Assembly (NCBI GenBank): GCA_002713145.1
Contig: PAVS01000008.1
Location: 1 to 64,000, forward strand
Origin: Halobacteriovoraceae bacterium
GTDB taxonomy: Bacteria > Bdellovibrionota > Bacteriovoracia > Bacteriovoracales > Bacteriovoracaceae
Reading direction: 5' to 3'
DNA: 64,000 nucleotides
Notes under the pieces: generated by a model
The model's database searches: none
What the model saw: only the letters and a program-made list of their open reading frames with translations
Told to the model about the DNA's origin: nothing
Translations under genes and position numbers: made by a program
Shown: positions 8,590-15,658 of the stretch, piece by piece
Layout of the letters: every line of letters begins with the position of its first letter
Numbering within the stretch: the stretch's first letter is position 1

Positions 8590-8817
8590 ATGCATATAAT
8601 ACGGACGTTATTGAATATCTACATATTGATCATCATTGCTGATGCAATTCTAAGTTATTTTCCCCAGTTTAGGCATCATGAAGTAGCCAGGTTTATTCGT
8701 AAAGCAGCTAATTACACTCTTGATCCTATTCGAAAATTACTGCCTGAGGACCTTCCTATCGATATCAGCCCAATAATTGTCATAGTATTAATCAATATCT
8801 TAATGAAGTTATGGTAA
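8590..8817 (+). CDS. YggT family membrane protein
   Basis: The protein is 75 residues with two membrane segments separated by a loop. It has the YggT pattern: an N-terminal hydrophobic stretch ending in ILSYFPQF, then RFIRKAANYTLDPIRKLLP and DISPIIVIVLINIL. YggT proteins sit in the inner membrane; roles in osmotic adaptation and division have been proposed for homologues. This is a single-repeat version. It is followed eight bases later by an unknown cytoplasmic protein gene, likely in the same transcript. Confidence 0.8.
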   Translation: MHIIRTLLNIYILIIIADAILSYFPQFRHHEVARFIRKAANYTLDPIRKLLPEDLPIDISPIIVIVLINILMKLW

Positions 8818-8824
8818 GGATTTT

Positions 8825-9628
8825 ATGTTTGATGATATAAGCTTTCTCGTTCAAGAAACTTTAAAAGAATCTCAAAATCCCAACAGAGGGCGTGGATTTT
8901 TCTCCTTTCAATCAAAGAATAATAATATTCCTGAAGAAAGTTGTGGGGTTCTCTATCGCATTCAAAAAAATGCTGCCACATTTGTCATAAGAATTCATGT
9001 TTGTGATGATCTAAAAGAGACCTATCAAAATATAATCAAACACCCCGATCTTTTTCCCAGCCTCAGATTTGAAGCTGAAGATATCTTAGAAGAAGAACTT
9101 AAATTTTTTATCTGTGATAGTTTAGAATTTGCTGAGTCCATTAAATCAAAGCTAGCGAATAAGAGATTTCCTATTAATGAGGAAGATGTATTCAACATAT
9201 CTGACCCAGGAGACAGCTGGTGGCTTAAACAAGACAATGGACAATTGAATATTTATTTTAAGCTCTCTCACACTCAAGAGATGCAAGATTTGATCAAGTT
9301 AGGGCCACTGGGAGATCCTGAGCATTCTCTGGAGCAATTTGGAAAACTCTATGGTTATTTCAAAATGCTCTTTCCTCTTCAAGATTATTCAAGTGGTTTT
9401 GGTCAATTTTCACTAACTACTGAAGAAAAAGATCACCCTCTTTTTAAGCAATTTTCTCGCTTATTAAGTCGGGGAGATGTGAGTGCAGATTTTTGGGAGT
9501 ATCTAAGAGATATTGAGAAAGAAAACTCTGATAAGCCCTATATCAAATCACTTCGCTCCGCCAATTATTTTCTAATGGAGTTGGCCAGCACTCGTAGGTT
9601 TTGGTTAGAAGTACAATCTCAACTTTGA
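8825..9628 (+). CDS. hypothetical cytoplasmic protein
   Basis: This 267-residue soluble protein has no signal peptide, membrane segment or motif I recognise. The sequence is rich in Glu, Asp, Phe and Leu and looks globular. It begins eight bases after yggT behind AAGGA, so translation is probably coupled to it. The 3' end overlaps the convergent small acidic protein gene by ten bases. No function can be assigned. Confidence 0.65.
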   Translation: MFDDISFLVQETLKESQNPNRGRGFFSFQSKNNNIPEESCGVLYRIQKNAATFVIRIHVCDDLKETYQNIIKHPDLFPSLRFEAEDILEEELKFFICDSLEFAESIKSKLANKRFPINEEDVFNISDPGDSWWLKQDNGQLNIYFKLSHTQEMQDLIKLGPLGDPEHSLEQFGKLYGYFKMLFPLQDYSSGFGQFSLTTEEKDHPLFKQFSRLLSRGDVSADFWEYLRDIEKENSDKPYIKSLRSANYFLMELASTRRFWLEVQSQL

Positions 9629-9852
9629 GAAGAGGTCTCTTTAGCCGCGATAAAACCGGTGACCATAATTTGCGCTAGGACACCTAATTGTTCGTCATCT
9701 TCGATACCATAAAAGTCTTCTATATGATCCACAAATTCCTCGATGATTTCATCATCTAAATATTTATTCACTAGCTCTTCCACTTGTTTTTCATCTAGGC
9801 TGCTGAGTCTATCGAGAAAATTAAGCACTGCTGTTTTTTGATTTTGATCCAT
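9619..9852 (-). CDS. small acidic hypothetical protein
   Basis: This 77-residue protein (MDQNQKTAV...) is strongly acidic, with a cluster of Asp/Glu around DDEIIEEFVDHIEDFYGIEDDEQ and predicted helices throughout. The ATG at 9852 has AAGGAT just upstream on the minus strand. An earlier in-frame start would add a basic leader without a ribosome-binding site. There is no signal peptide. I do not recognise the family; size and charge would suit a small regulator or an interaction partner. Confidence 0.55.
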   Translation of the reverse strand: MDQNQKTAVLNFLDRLSSLDEKQVEELVNKYLDDEIIEEFVDHIEDFYGIEDDEQLGVLAQIMVTGFIAAKETSSQS

Positions 9853-9950
9853 GAATTTTATCCTTTTTTTGAGATTAGGTTTTATCACAAAAAAAAAATC
9901 TTACCATGTAAACTTGGTGGAATTTTTTTCTGGGTTTCGAGTATGTTGTG

Positions 9951-9979
9951 TTGAATAAATTAAACTTGTAAAATAGTAT
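9951..9979 (+). promoter_or_regulatory. candidate sigma-70 promoter of ftsB-like gene
   Basis: TTGAAT at 9951-9956 and TAGTAT at 9974-9979 are 17 bases apart, 52 bases ahead of the ATG at 10031. Each hexamer matches consensus at four of six positions. Confidence 0.4.
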
Positions 9980-10030
9980 AGTAAGTAAATAAATTCAATC
10001 ACTTATTTTAGAGCGGAGAGTGTTAATTCA

Positions 10031-10576
10031 ATGATTGAGGCAAATGATTTTTCTTTTAGACCAGGTAGAAATAGTAGTTCAACGTCGAGTCGAACCCAAT
10101 CAAGAACGTCTTCGAGTAGCGCGGCCAGAAAAAATGTTGCCACCAGCTATGATGATATCGAATTTGTTGACCCAAGGACCACTCGCAATAGAAAAGCGGT
10201 AGGGGCAAAAGTAAGTTATATTGAAGAAGTTAAAAAGCCCAAAAAATCTAAAAGAAAGCGCAAGTCCGCAGCAAAATCAAAAAACTATTCTGGATTTTTC
10301 AAAAATTGGACTTGGTCAAAATTAGCTTGGACTTTTAGTGCGGCTCTTCTGGTAAGACTTGTTTTTATGGAAGGGGGAGTGATTGATTTTCATCAGATGG
10401 ATTCTGTTTTGATCGAGAAGAAAGCTTACCTTGAGCAGCTGAAGTCCGAGAATAAGTCACTTGCTCTTGAGATCAAAAAAATGAGAACATCTCCTCAATA
10501 TCAGAAAAAAATTGCCAGAGATCATCTCGGTGTTATCGCTAAAGATGAGTACCTGGTGCTTTTTGGTAAAAATTAA
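10031..10576 (+). CDS. FtsB/DivIC-like septum protein with long N-terminal extension
   Basis: The C-terminal half has the FtsB/DivIC layout: one membrane segment (about 96-115), a periplasmic coiled coil (about 130-155, LEQLKSENKSLALEIKKM) and a closing YQKKIARDHLGVIAKDEYLVLF. Such proteins link FtsQ and FtsL in the divisome. The first 95 residues form an unusual cytoplasmic tail: a Ser/Thr/Arg-rich low-complexity segment, then a Lys-rich block (KKPKKSKRKRKSAAK) next to the membrane. E. coli FtsB is only about 103 residues. GGAGAG precedes the start. The gene overlaps the convergent DUF192 gene by four bases. Confidence 0.75.
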   Translation: MIEANDFSFRPGRNSSSTSSRTQSRTSSSSAARKNVATSYDDIEFVDPRTTRNRKAVGAKVSYIEEVKKPKKSKRKRKSAAKSKNYSGFFKNWTWSKLAWTFSAALLVRLVFMEGGVIDFHQMDSVLIEKKAYLEQLKSENKSLALEIKKMRTSPQYQKKIARDHLGVIAKDEYLVLFGKN

Positions 10577-11064
10577 TCTTTAAATTTTAAAATCATCCCC
10601 GGCTGAATTTCTTGAGCATAGGGACTGCTTGCTTTGAGCTCCAGCACATGTTGGCTAAAGACAGTTTTGCTTCTGGGAATAAGATGATCAGGCCCATCTT
10701 TAGGAAAATGCGCTAGGTTGCGATGAATCTCTAAAACATACATATCTTTATTTAAGTAGATAATATCTAAGTTAAAATGAGTGTTGGGCATCCAAAACTG
10801 TCTTGCTCGCATTCGATCCATAGGAAAAAGCATCGCTTCCTTATCACTGAAATCCTGAGGAAGGACTCCACTCAACCCTTTTTTTTGTTCTTGATGTGAC
10901 TTGGCAATATAAGTTTTTATCTCCACTCCACTGGGAAGCACAAGTTTTCTTATTTTGAGCTTATCTAGGTGAGAGGCAGAGTCACTATTGCATCCAGTCA
11001 ACATCACAGACAAAGTAATCAAAGGGAATAGGCTAGGTAATGTTTGCGATAGTAAAAATCTCAT
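10573..11064 (-). CDS. DUF192 family lipoprotein
   Basis: The protein has 163 residues from the ATG at 11064 (MRFLLSQTL...). A signal peptide ends in the lipobox LTGC (Cys about 24), followed by a DUF192 domain: KGLSGV, MLFPM, FWMPNTHFNLDIIYL, and a closing VLELKAS..EIQPGM. DUF192 proteins are small beta-rich proteins of unknown function. The longer upstream frame is rejected because it overruns aspS control signals and displaces the signal peptide. It is divergent from aspS, with 74 bases between start codons. Confidence 0.78.
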   Translation of the reverse strand: MRFLLSQTLPSLFPLITLSVMLTGCNSDSASHLDKLKIRKLVLPSGVEIKTYIAKSHQEQKKGLSGVLPQDFSDKEAMLFPMDRMRARQFWMPNTHFNLDIIYLNKDMYVLEIHRNLAHFPKDGPDHLIPRSKTVFSQHVLELKASSPYAQEIQPGMILKFKD

Positions 11065-11090
11065 AATAGTATCTATGCTATTACAGGGAG

Positions 11091-11096
11091 TATAAT
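11091..11096 (+). promoter_or_regulatory. -10 element for aspS
   Basis: A perfect TATAAT sits 43 bases ahead of the chosen aspS ATG at 11139. No clear -35 is present. The ATG at 11097, in frame with aspS, lies before the predicted transcription start and so is unlikely to be used. An imperfect inverted repeat (11065-11082, AATAG...CTATT) lies just upstream and could be an operator for the divergent pair. Confidence 0.45.
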
Positions 11097-11138
11097 ATGG
11101 GAATTCACAATAGTACGGACAGCGGATTAAAAGGTCAT

Positions 11139-12887
11139 ATGCGAACACATCATTGCGCACAGCTGCGAAATGAGGATGTGGGGAAAAAAGTGACTCTTTG
11201 CGGTTGGAATAATAAATACCGTGACCTAGGTGGTCTCCATTTTGTTGATATTAGAGATAAAAACGGACTGACTCAACTCGCCTTTGATGAATACCAAGGT
11301 GATCTTGATGCACTTAAAAAAATGAGCTTGGAATCAGTGATCAAAGTCACAGGAACGGTGAGAAGAAGACCTGATTCGGCCCTTAATAAAAATATGGATA
11401 CAGGTGAAGTTGAAGTGGCGGTGGAGGAATTTGAAGTGCTCTCCCAGGCGGCTGAAGTTCCCTTTCTTCCCCATGGAAAAATTTCGGCGACAGAAGATTT
11501 GCGTTTAAAATACCGTTATCTTGACCTTAGGTCAGATAAACTTCAAAGAATTTTATCTACCAGATCAAACGCGATGAAGTGGGCACGTGAAGCTCTCTAT
11601 GAAGAAGGTTTTACAGAAGTTGAAACCTCTATCCTTTATAAGACAACTCCGGAAGGGGCCAGAGACTATATTGTTCCTAGTCGAGTGCACCCAGGAAAAG
11701 TCTATGCTCTTCCCCAATCTCCTCAAACGATGAAACAACTGCTTATGATTGGGAACACGGATAAATATTTTCAAATCTGTAAGTGCTTTCGTGACGAAGA
11801 TCTAAGAGCGGATAGACAACCTGAATTCTCACAAATCGATATCGAGGTCAGCTTTGCCACTCAAGAATATATTAAAAATTTATCAACTAAGATTGTGAGA
11901 AAGCTTTTTAAGCTTGATGATAATTTTGAAATTCCAGTGATGAGTTACCAAGATGCCATGAGAGATTATGGATCTGATAAACCGGATGTTCGTTTTGGAC
12001 TCAAACATCATATTGTCACCGACCTTTTTAAAGGTTCTGGTTTTAAAGTTTTTGAATCCATCATAGACAGCGGTTTAAACAAAGCCATCTTTGTGGCAAA
12101 AGAGCATAAAGAATTTTCCCGAAAAGAAACAGATGCACTCGTGGATGTGGTTAAGCCTCATGGCGGAAAAGGTGTGGCTTGGTTTAAAGTGAATGGTGAT
12201 GAAGTCAGTGGAGGTATCTCTAAATTTGTCACTCCTGAAACTCTTAAGGCACTCAGAGAGTTGAGTGGTGAAACGGGGGATGGAACTTTCTTTTTCTGTG
12301 CCGACAGTAAAGCTAGTGTGGCCCATGCCAGTGCGGATGCGCTCAGAAGACATTTTGGTCATGATTTAAATCTTATCAAAAAAGATGATTATAAATTTTT
12401 ATGGGTAAACGATTTTCCCCTTCTTGAATATGATGAAGAAGATGGACGTTTTTATGCCTGTCACCACCCTTTTACCATGCCAAAAGTTGATCGCTTAGAT
12501 GACTTTATGTCAGGAGATCCAGAGAAACTAAAAGGCATGCCAGCTGAAGCTTACGATCTCGTTTGTAATGGATATGAGATGGCCGGTGGGTCGCTAAGAA
12601 TTTTCCAAACAGAAGTTCAAAAACAAATGTTCAAAGTTCTCGGTATGGGTGAGAAAGAAGTCAGTGAAAAGTTTGGCTTTTTTATAGAAGCTCTGAGCTA
12701 CGGAACTCCTCCCCATGCAGGTGTTGCTTTTGGTTTTGACCGAACTGTAATGCTGATGGCCCAAACGGATAATATTAGAGACGTTATTGCTTTTCCTAAG
12801 ACAAATGCGGCTACAGATCTTATGTGTTCTGCACCCAGTACACCGGATGAGAATCAATTAAAAGATTTAAAGTTAAAACTGAACTAA
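11139..12887 (+). CDS. aspS: aspartyl-tRNA synthetase
   Basis: This is a class IIb synthetase charging tRNA-Asp. The start MRTHHCAQLRNEDVGKKVTLCGW matches the bacterial AspRS anticodon-binding OB fold. Class II motif 1 (RSNAMKWARE), motif 2 (FRDEDLRADRQPEFSQID) and motif 3 (GFDRTVMLM) are present, with the bacterial GAD insertion between. AAGG at 11131-11134 and family alignment support 11139; an in-frame ATG at 11097 adds 14 unaligned residues. At 582 residues it is close to E. coli AspRS (590). Whether it also charges tRNA-Asn cannot be settled here; no gatCAB genes are in the window. Confidence 0.96.
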   Translation: MRTHHCAQLRNEDVGKKVTLCGWNNKYRDLGGLHFVDIRDKNGLTQLAFDEYQGDLDALKKMSLESVIKVTGTVRRRPDSALNKNMDTGEVEVAVEEFEVLSQAAEVPFLPHGKISATEDLRLKYRYLDLRSDKLQRILSTRSNAMKWAREALYEEGFTEVETSILYKTTPEGARDYIVPSRVHPGKVYALPQSPQTMKQLLMIGNTDKYFQICKCFRDEDLRADRQPEFSQIDIEVSFATQEYIKNLSTKIVRKLFKLDDNFEIPVMSYQDAMRDYGSDKPDVRFGLKHHIVTDLFKGSGFKVFESIIDSGLNKAIFVAKEHKEFSRKETDALVDVVKPHGGKGVAWFKVNGDEVSGGISKFVTPETLKALRELSGETGDGTFFFCADSKASVAHASADALRRHFGHDLNLIKKDDYKFLWVNDFPLLEYDEEDGRFYACHHPFTMPKVDRLDDFMSGDPEKLKGMPAEAYDLVCNGYEMAGGSLRIFQTEVQKQMFKVLGMGEKEVSEKFGFFIEALSYGTPPHAGVAFGFDRTVMLMAQTDNIRDVIAFPKTNAATDLMCSAPSTPDENQLKDLKLKLN

Positions 12888-12894
12888 GTTGAGT

Positions 12895-13542
12895 TTAGGC
12901 GACTTTATCTAATGAGCGAACATCAATGCGAATGACTTCCGCAGAGTATCGACGATGCTCAAGGGTTGAGTGCAACCATTGGTCGTCGACAGTTCTCGTA
13001 CCAGAAAGATAGTCAGAGAGACCTCTTTTGTCTTCACTTGCGAAATTGAAAACAAAAAATGTTCCAAACGAAAAATAACAAACCAGATAACCTGTCGCTC
13101 TTTGAGCGCATTGTTTAAGCGATAATTTATAAGTCATTTCTTGATGATTAAGAACAAAGTCCTCACTGATAATACTGAGTCCAAAGATCTTTTTACCTAA
13201 TGTTTTACCTGACATAACAAAAGTAGAGTAGAAAAAGTAAGTCCAGAAACTCACCATGAAGACGCCAATATTAAGACCTAACGATCCTCCAAGGAGCTCT
13301 AATTTAGCTGCATTGGAAAGAGTAGGAAATAAAAACTCAAGCCCTACCGCATAGGCACTGTAGACACAGTAGTTTAGAAAAAACACAAACATCAGATCAA
13401 TTCCAAAAGCCCAGATGCGACTGGATAAATTGGCTTCAGGAGTTAACGATAATCGGGTGGATTGATCGAAATTTCCTGACTCAATAGGCATATTGTTTTG
13501 AATGTGTTCGGCAAGATTAATGATTTCGGCTTCTTTTTTCAT
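12895..13542 (-). CDS. RDD family membrane protein
   Basis: The protein is 215 residues. A soluble N-terminal part of about 35 residues is followed by an RDD domain with three or four membrane segments. It has SRIWAFGIDLMF (family Arg and Asp), the mid-domain SGKTLGKKIFGLSII and a final DKRGLSDYLSGT. RDD proteins are inner-membrane; some act as Na+(Li+)/H+ antiporters, most are uncharacterised. A perfect AAGGAGG lies ahead of the ATG on the minus strand. It is convergent with aspS, stops seven bases apart. Confidence 0.82.
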   Translation of the reverse strand: MKKEAEIINLAEHIQNNMPIESGNFDQSTRLSLTPEANLSSRIWAFGIDLMFVFFLNYCVYSAYAVGLEFLFPTLSNAAKLELLGGSLGLNIGVFMVSFWTYFFYSTFVMSGKTLGKKIFGLSIISEDFVLNHQEMTYKLSLKQCAQRATGYLVCYFSFGTFFVFNFASEDKRGLSDYLSGTRTVDDQWLHSTLEHRRYSAEVIRIDVRSLDKVA

Positions 13543-13608
13543 ACCCTCCTTATCGGCGGGAAAGGGATTTAAAAGAATGTTTTTGCAGCCAGGGCAAATA
13601 GTGCTGTT

Positions 13609-14187
13609 TTAGGGGAGATAAATCCGACCATATTTCTCAAAAGTACAGTGTTTACGAGGCTTTTGAATAACACAGTTTTTAGGGATATCAATAATTTTCA
13701 TTTTTTGAGTGCTTAAAAAAGTGATTTCAAGTTTATTTTTATCAATAACTCGTGCCTGAAGCCCATCGATACTCTTCCATTTATCAAGCTCACAGGCTTG
13801 GGATAAACTTGGCTTTATAAACCTTGTCACCTGAATAGGATCCGTGACTGACTTATTATTGATTGAAAAAAGGGGGGAGTGGTCTGATTTTCTTTTTTTA
13901 GATTTCTTATCAAACTCAACGACTTTTAAACTTTTACTCAATTCTTCAAAATCAATGAGCTTACGGTCTTTTGCCTCAAAATGTCCGATGAAAAATAAGT
14001 TTTTATTCTCAGGGCAGAAAGTATTGGAGTTTTTTAAAAGCACCGTTTTCTTTTGGTCAATAAGCAGACTTTGATGAACTCTTAGTTTATCGATAGATTT
14101 GGATACACTTAATATCAGCTTCTCTTGGGCGAAGCTAGCTGAGTAAGCAAAAATGAAAGTCAGTAATATTAATCTAATTGAAGCCAC
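13609..14187 (-). CDS. secreted hypothetical protein
   Basis: The 192-residue protein starts with a signal peptide (MASIRLILLTFIFAYSASFA, cleavage near residue 20). The mature part is basic, with four Cys that could form disulphides (FCPEN, ACELD, NCVIQ, HCTF). No family is recognised. The start overlaps the 3' end of the upstream metalloprotease gene by 19 bases in the same direction, indicating cotranscription. A functional link to that protease (for example inhibitor or partner) is possible but only contextual. Confidence 0.65.
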   Translation of the reverse strand: MASIRLILLTFIFAYSASFAQEKLILSVSKSIDKLRVHQSLLIDQKKTVLLKNSNTFCPENKNLFFIGHFEAKDRKLIDFEELSKSLKVVEFDKKSKKRKSDHSPLFSINNKSVTDPIQVTRFIKPSLSQACELDKWKSIDGLQARVIDKNKLEITFLSTQKMKIIDIPKNCVIQKPRKHCTFEKYGRIYLP

Positions 14188-15557
14188 CTTCCATCACCGC
14201 TACTACACTCATGAGGAGTGTTGCTGCAAACTTCCCACTCTTGGTAACCAGAAATACTTTGGGCAAAACTTGTTGAGTAAGCATTTTGAGAGCATTGCTC
14301 AAATGTTTGGGTCAAAAAACAACTGCCTGTTGAGACAATATTAATAAACTCTGCGGGATATAACAGAGAACTCTGAGCAGTGTGAGCTAAACCTGTATTT
14401 CTTAGCAATTGATTATAACGTCTGTAAAGTTGTTTGGCCTGTTGATCATAATGTCTAAGCCTTGCCACTCTTTGAGCATGAGTTATCGTAGGTTGATTGG
14501 AGTTGAACTGCGCTCCTCCCACCAGAATGACTGCTGGTGGTCTCAGATTCTCAGAAGCTAATTGAGTGTTGAGCTGGTTGATCTGACTATAGATAGACTC
14601 AAACTCTTGTCTTTGACTTTGATTTAAAGTCGATAATCTGTTTTCCGACCTAAGGGTATTAATATGATAGTTGATACTTGCTTCATTATAACTTCCTAGC
14701 ATTCTTTCAACTTGAAAAAAATATTTGCTCACATCTTTACTTTCATAATTTTGCTCATCAGCAAATGCATATTCATCTTCATAAAGAGTGGCCAGACTTT
14801 CTCCGAGCCGTTCGTAAGCTTGGTATTGATTGTTCATGATCGAATCTTCAGGACCAATAGCTCGGCAATCATACAGGGGTTTAAAGGTTTCTGCAGATGA
14901 ACTTTTAGCATTAACAACCTGTCCGGCAGAATTAAAATAATATCCAATACCTTCTTCATGATAACTATCAGGTAAGCCTAAGTAATGAAAAATTTCATGC
15001 ACAATCGTTTGGCAATCAGTATACTGACTCCAAGTTTCTGTATCTGCTCTCTCAATCTCATAATCATAAACTTGTATCCCTACTCTTGGAGGAGGATTTG
15101 AGCTTTGATTGGATCTCTGTATTTCTATTGTCAACTCTTGCCCAAAAGGCCCTAAGAGTGATCCATTAACCTCATCAAGACATCCTTGTACTTTATCTAG
15201 CATTTCTCTCGTGAGCTGATTATCTCTCGCACTGGGAACAGGAACTCTTTGAACTTGGCCATTAGAGAGAGTTTCATGAAAGTAGAAGACCGGATTAATA
15301 CTGGCAATAAATTGATTGGGATTTGAACTGGAACGAGTGAGTTTGTATGAAGCATGATGACCATTATTAGCAATCGTTTTTTCAACATTATTAAATACTC
15401 TTGAGTGTCCAGGTTGTAAGCGATTACAAGATTGATTAAAGCGCAGTAGGTTTTCTAGTGCTTCCGTGTCTAGTGCATCTAGGCCATCATTTTCGCGACA
15501 AAGCTCTTGTCCCAAAACGTGAGTCGTTAAACTGAGTAAAATGAAATACTTGAGCAT
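14169..15557 (-). CDS. secreted zinc metalloprotease (HExxHxxGLPD type)
   Basis: The 462-residue protein has a signal peptide (MLKYFILLSLTTHVLG, cleavage near 16). It carries a zinc-peptidase motif HEIFHYLGLPDSY at about 187-199, HExxHxxGxxD, in the style of M6 and other metzincin-like enzymes: two His ligands, catalytic Glu, and Asp or a later residue as third ligand. The C-terminal half is Gln/Asn-rich with helical stretches and several Cys. It is followed by an overlapping secreted protein gene. A degradative extracellular role is inferred; the substrate is unknown. Outside the motif I cannot match it to a named family. Confidence 0.7.
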   Translation of the reverse strand: MLKYFILLSLTTHVLGQELCRENDGLDALDTEALENLLRFNQSCNRLQPGHSRVFNNVEKTIANNGHHASYKLTRSSSNPNQFIASINPVFYFHETLSNGQVQRVPVPSARDNQLTREMLDKVQGCLDEVNGSLLGPFGQELTIEIQRSNQSSNPPPRVGIQVYDYEIERADTETWSQYTDCQTIVHEIFHYLGLPDSYHEEGIGYYFNSAGQVVNAKSSSAETFKPLYDCRAIGPEDSIMNNQYQAYERLGESLATLYEDEYAFADEQNYESKDVSKYFFQVERMLGSYNEASINYHINTLRSENRLSTLNQSQRQEFESIYSQINQLNTQLASENLRPPAVILVGGAQFNSNQPTITHAQRVARLRHYDQQAKQLYRRYNQLLRNTGLAHTAQSSLLYPAEFINIVSTGSCFLTQTFEQCSQNAYSTSFAQSISGYQEWEVCSNTPHECSSGDGRWLQLD

Positions 15558-15658
15558 GGTTTCCCCATAATAAGTTACTCTTTATTATCTCATTTTTAAA
15601 AATGAAGGTCAGAGGAGGGAATGAAGTTCCATAATGCATGTATTTCAGTAACTTAGCT

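Noticed and set aside
11097..11138. Upstream in-frame ATG for aspS
   Set aside because: It directly follows the TATAAT at 11091-11096, so it would precede the transcription start, and it adds residues that do not align with AspRS.
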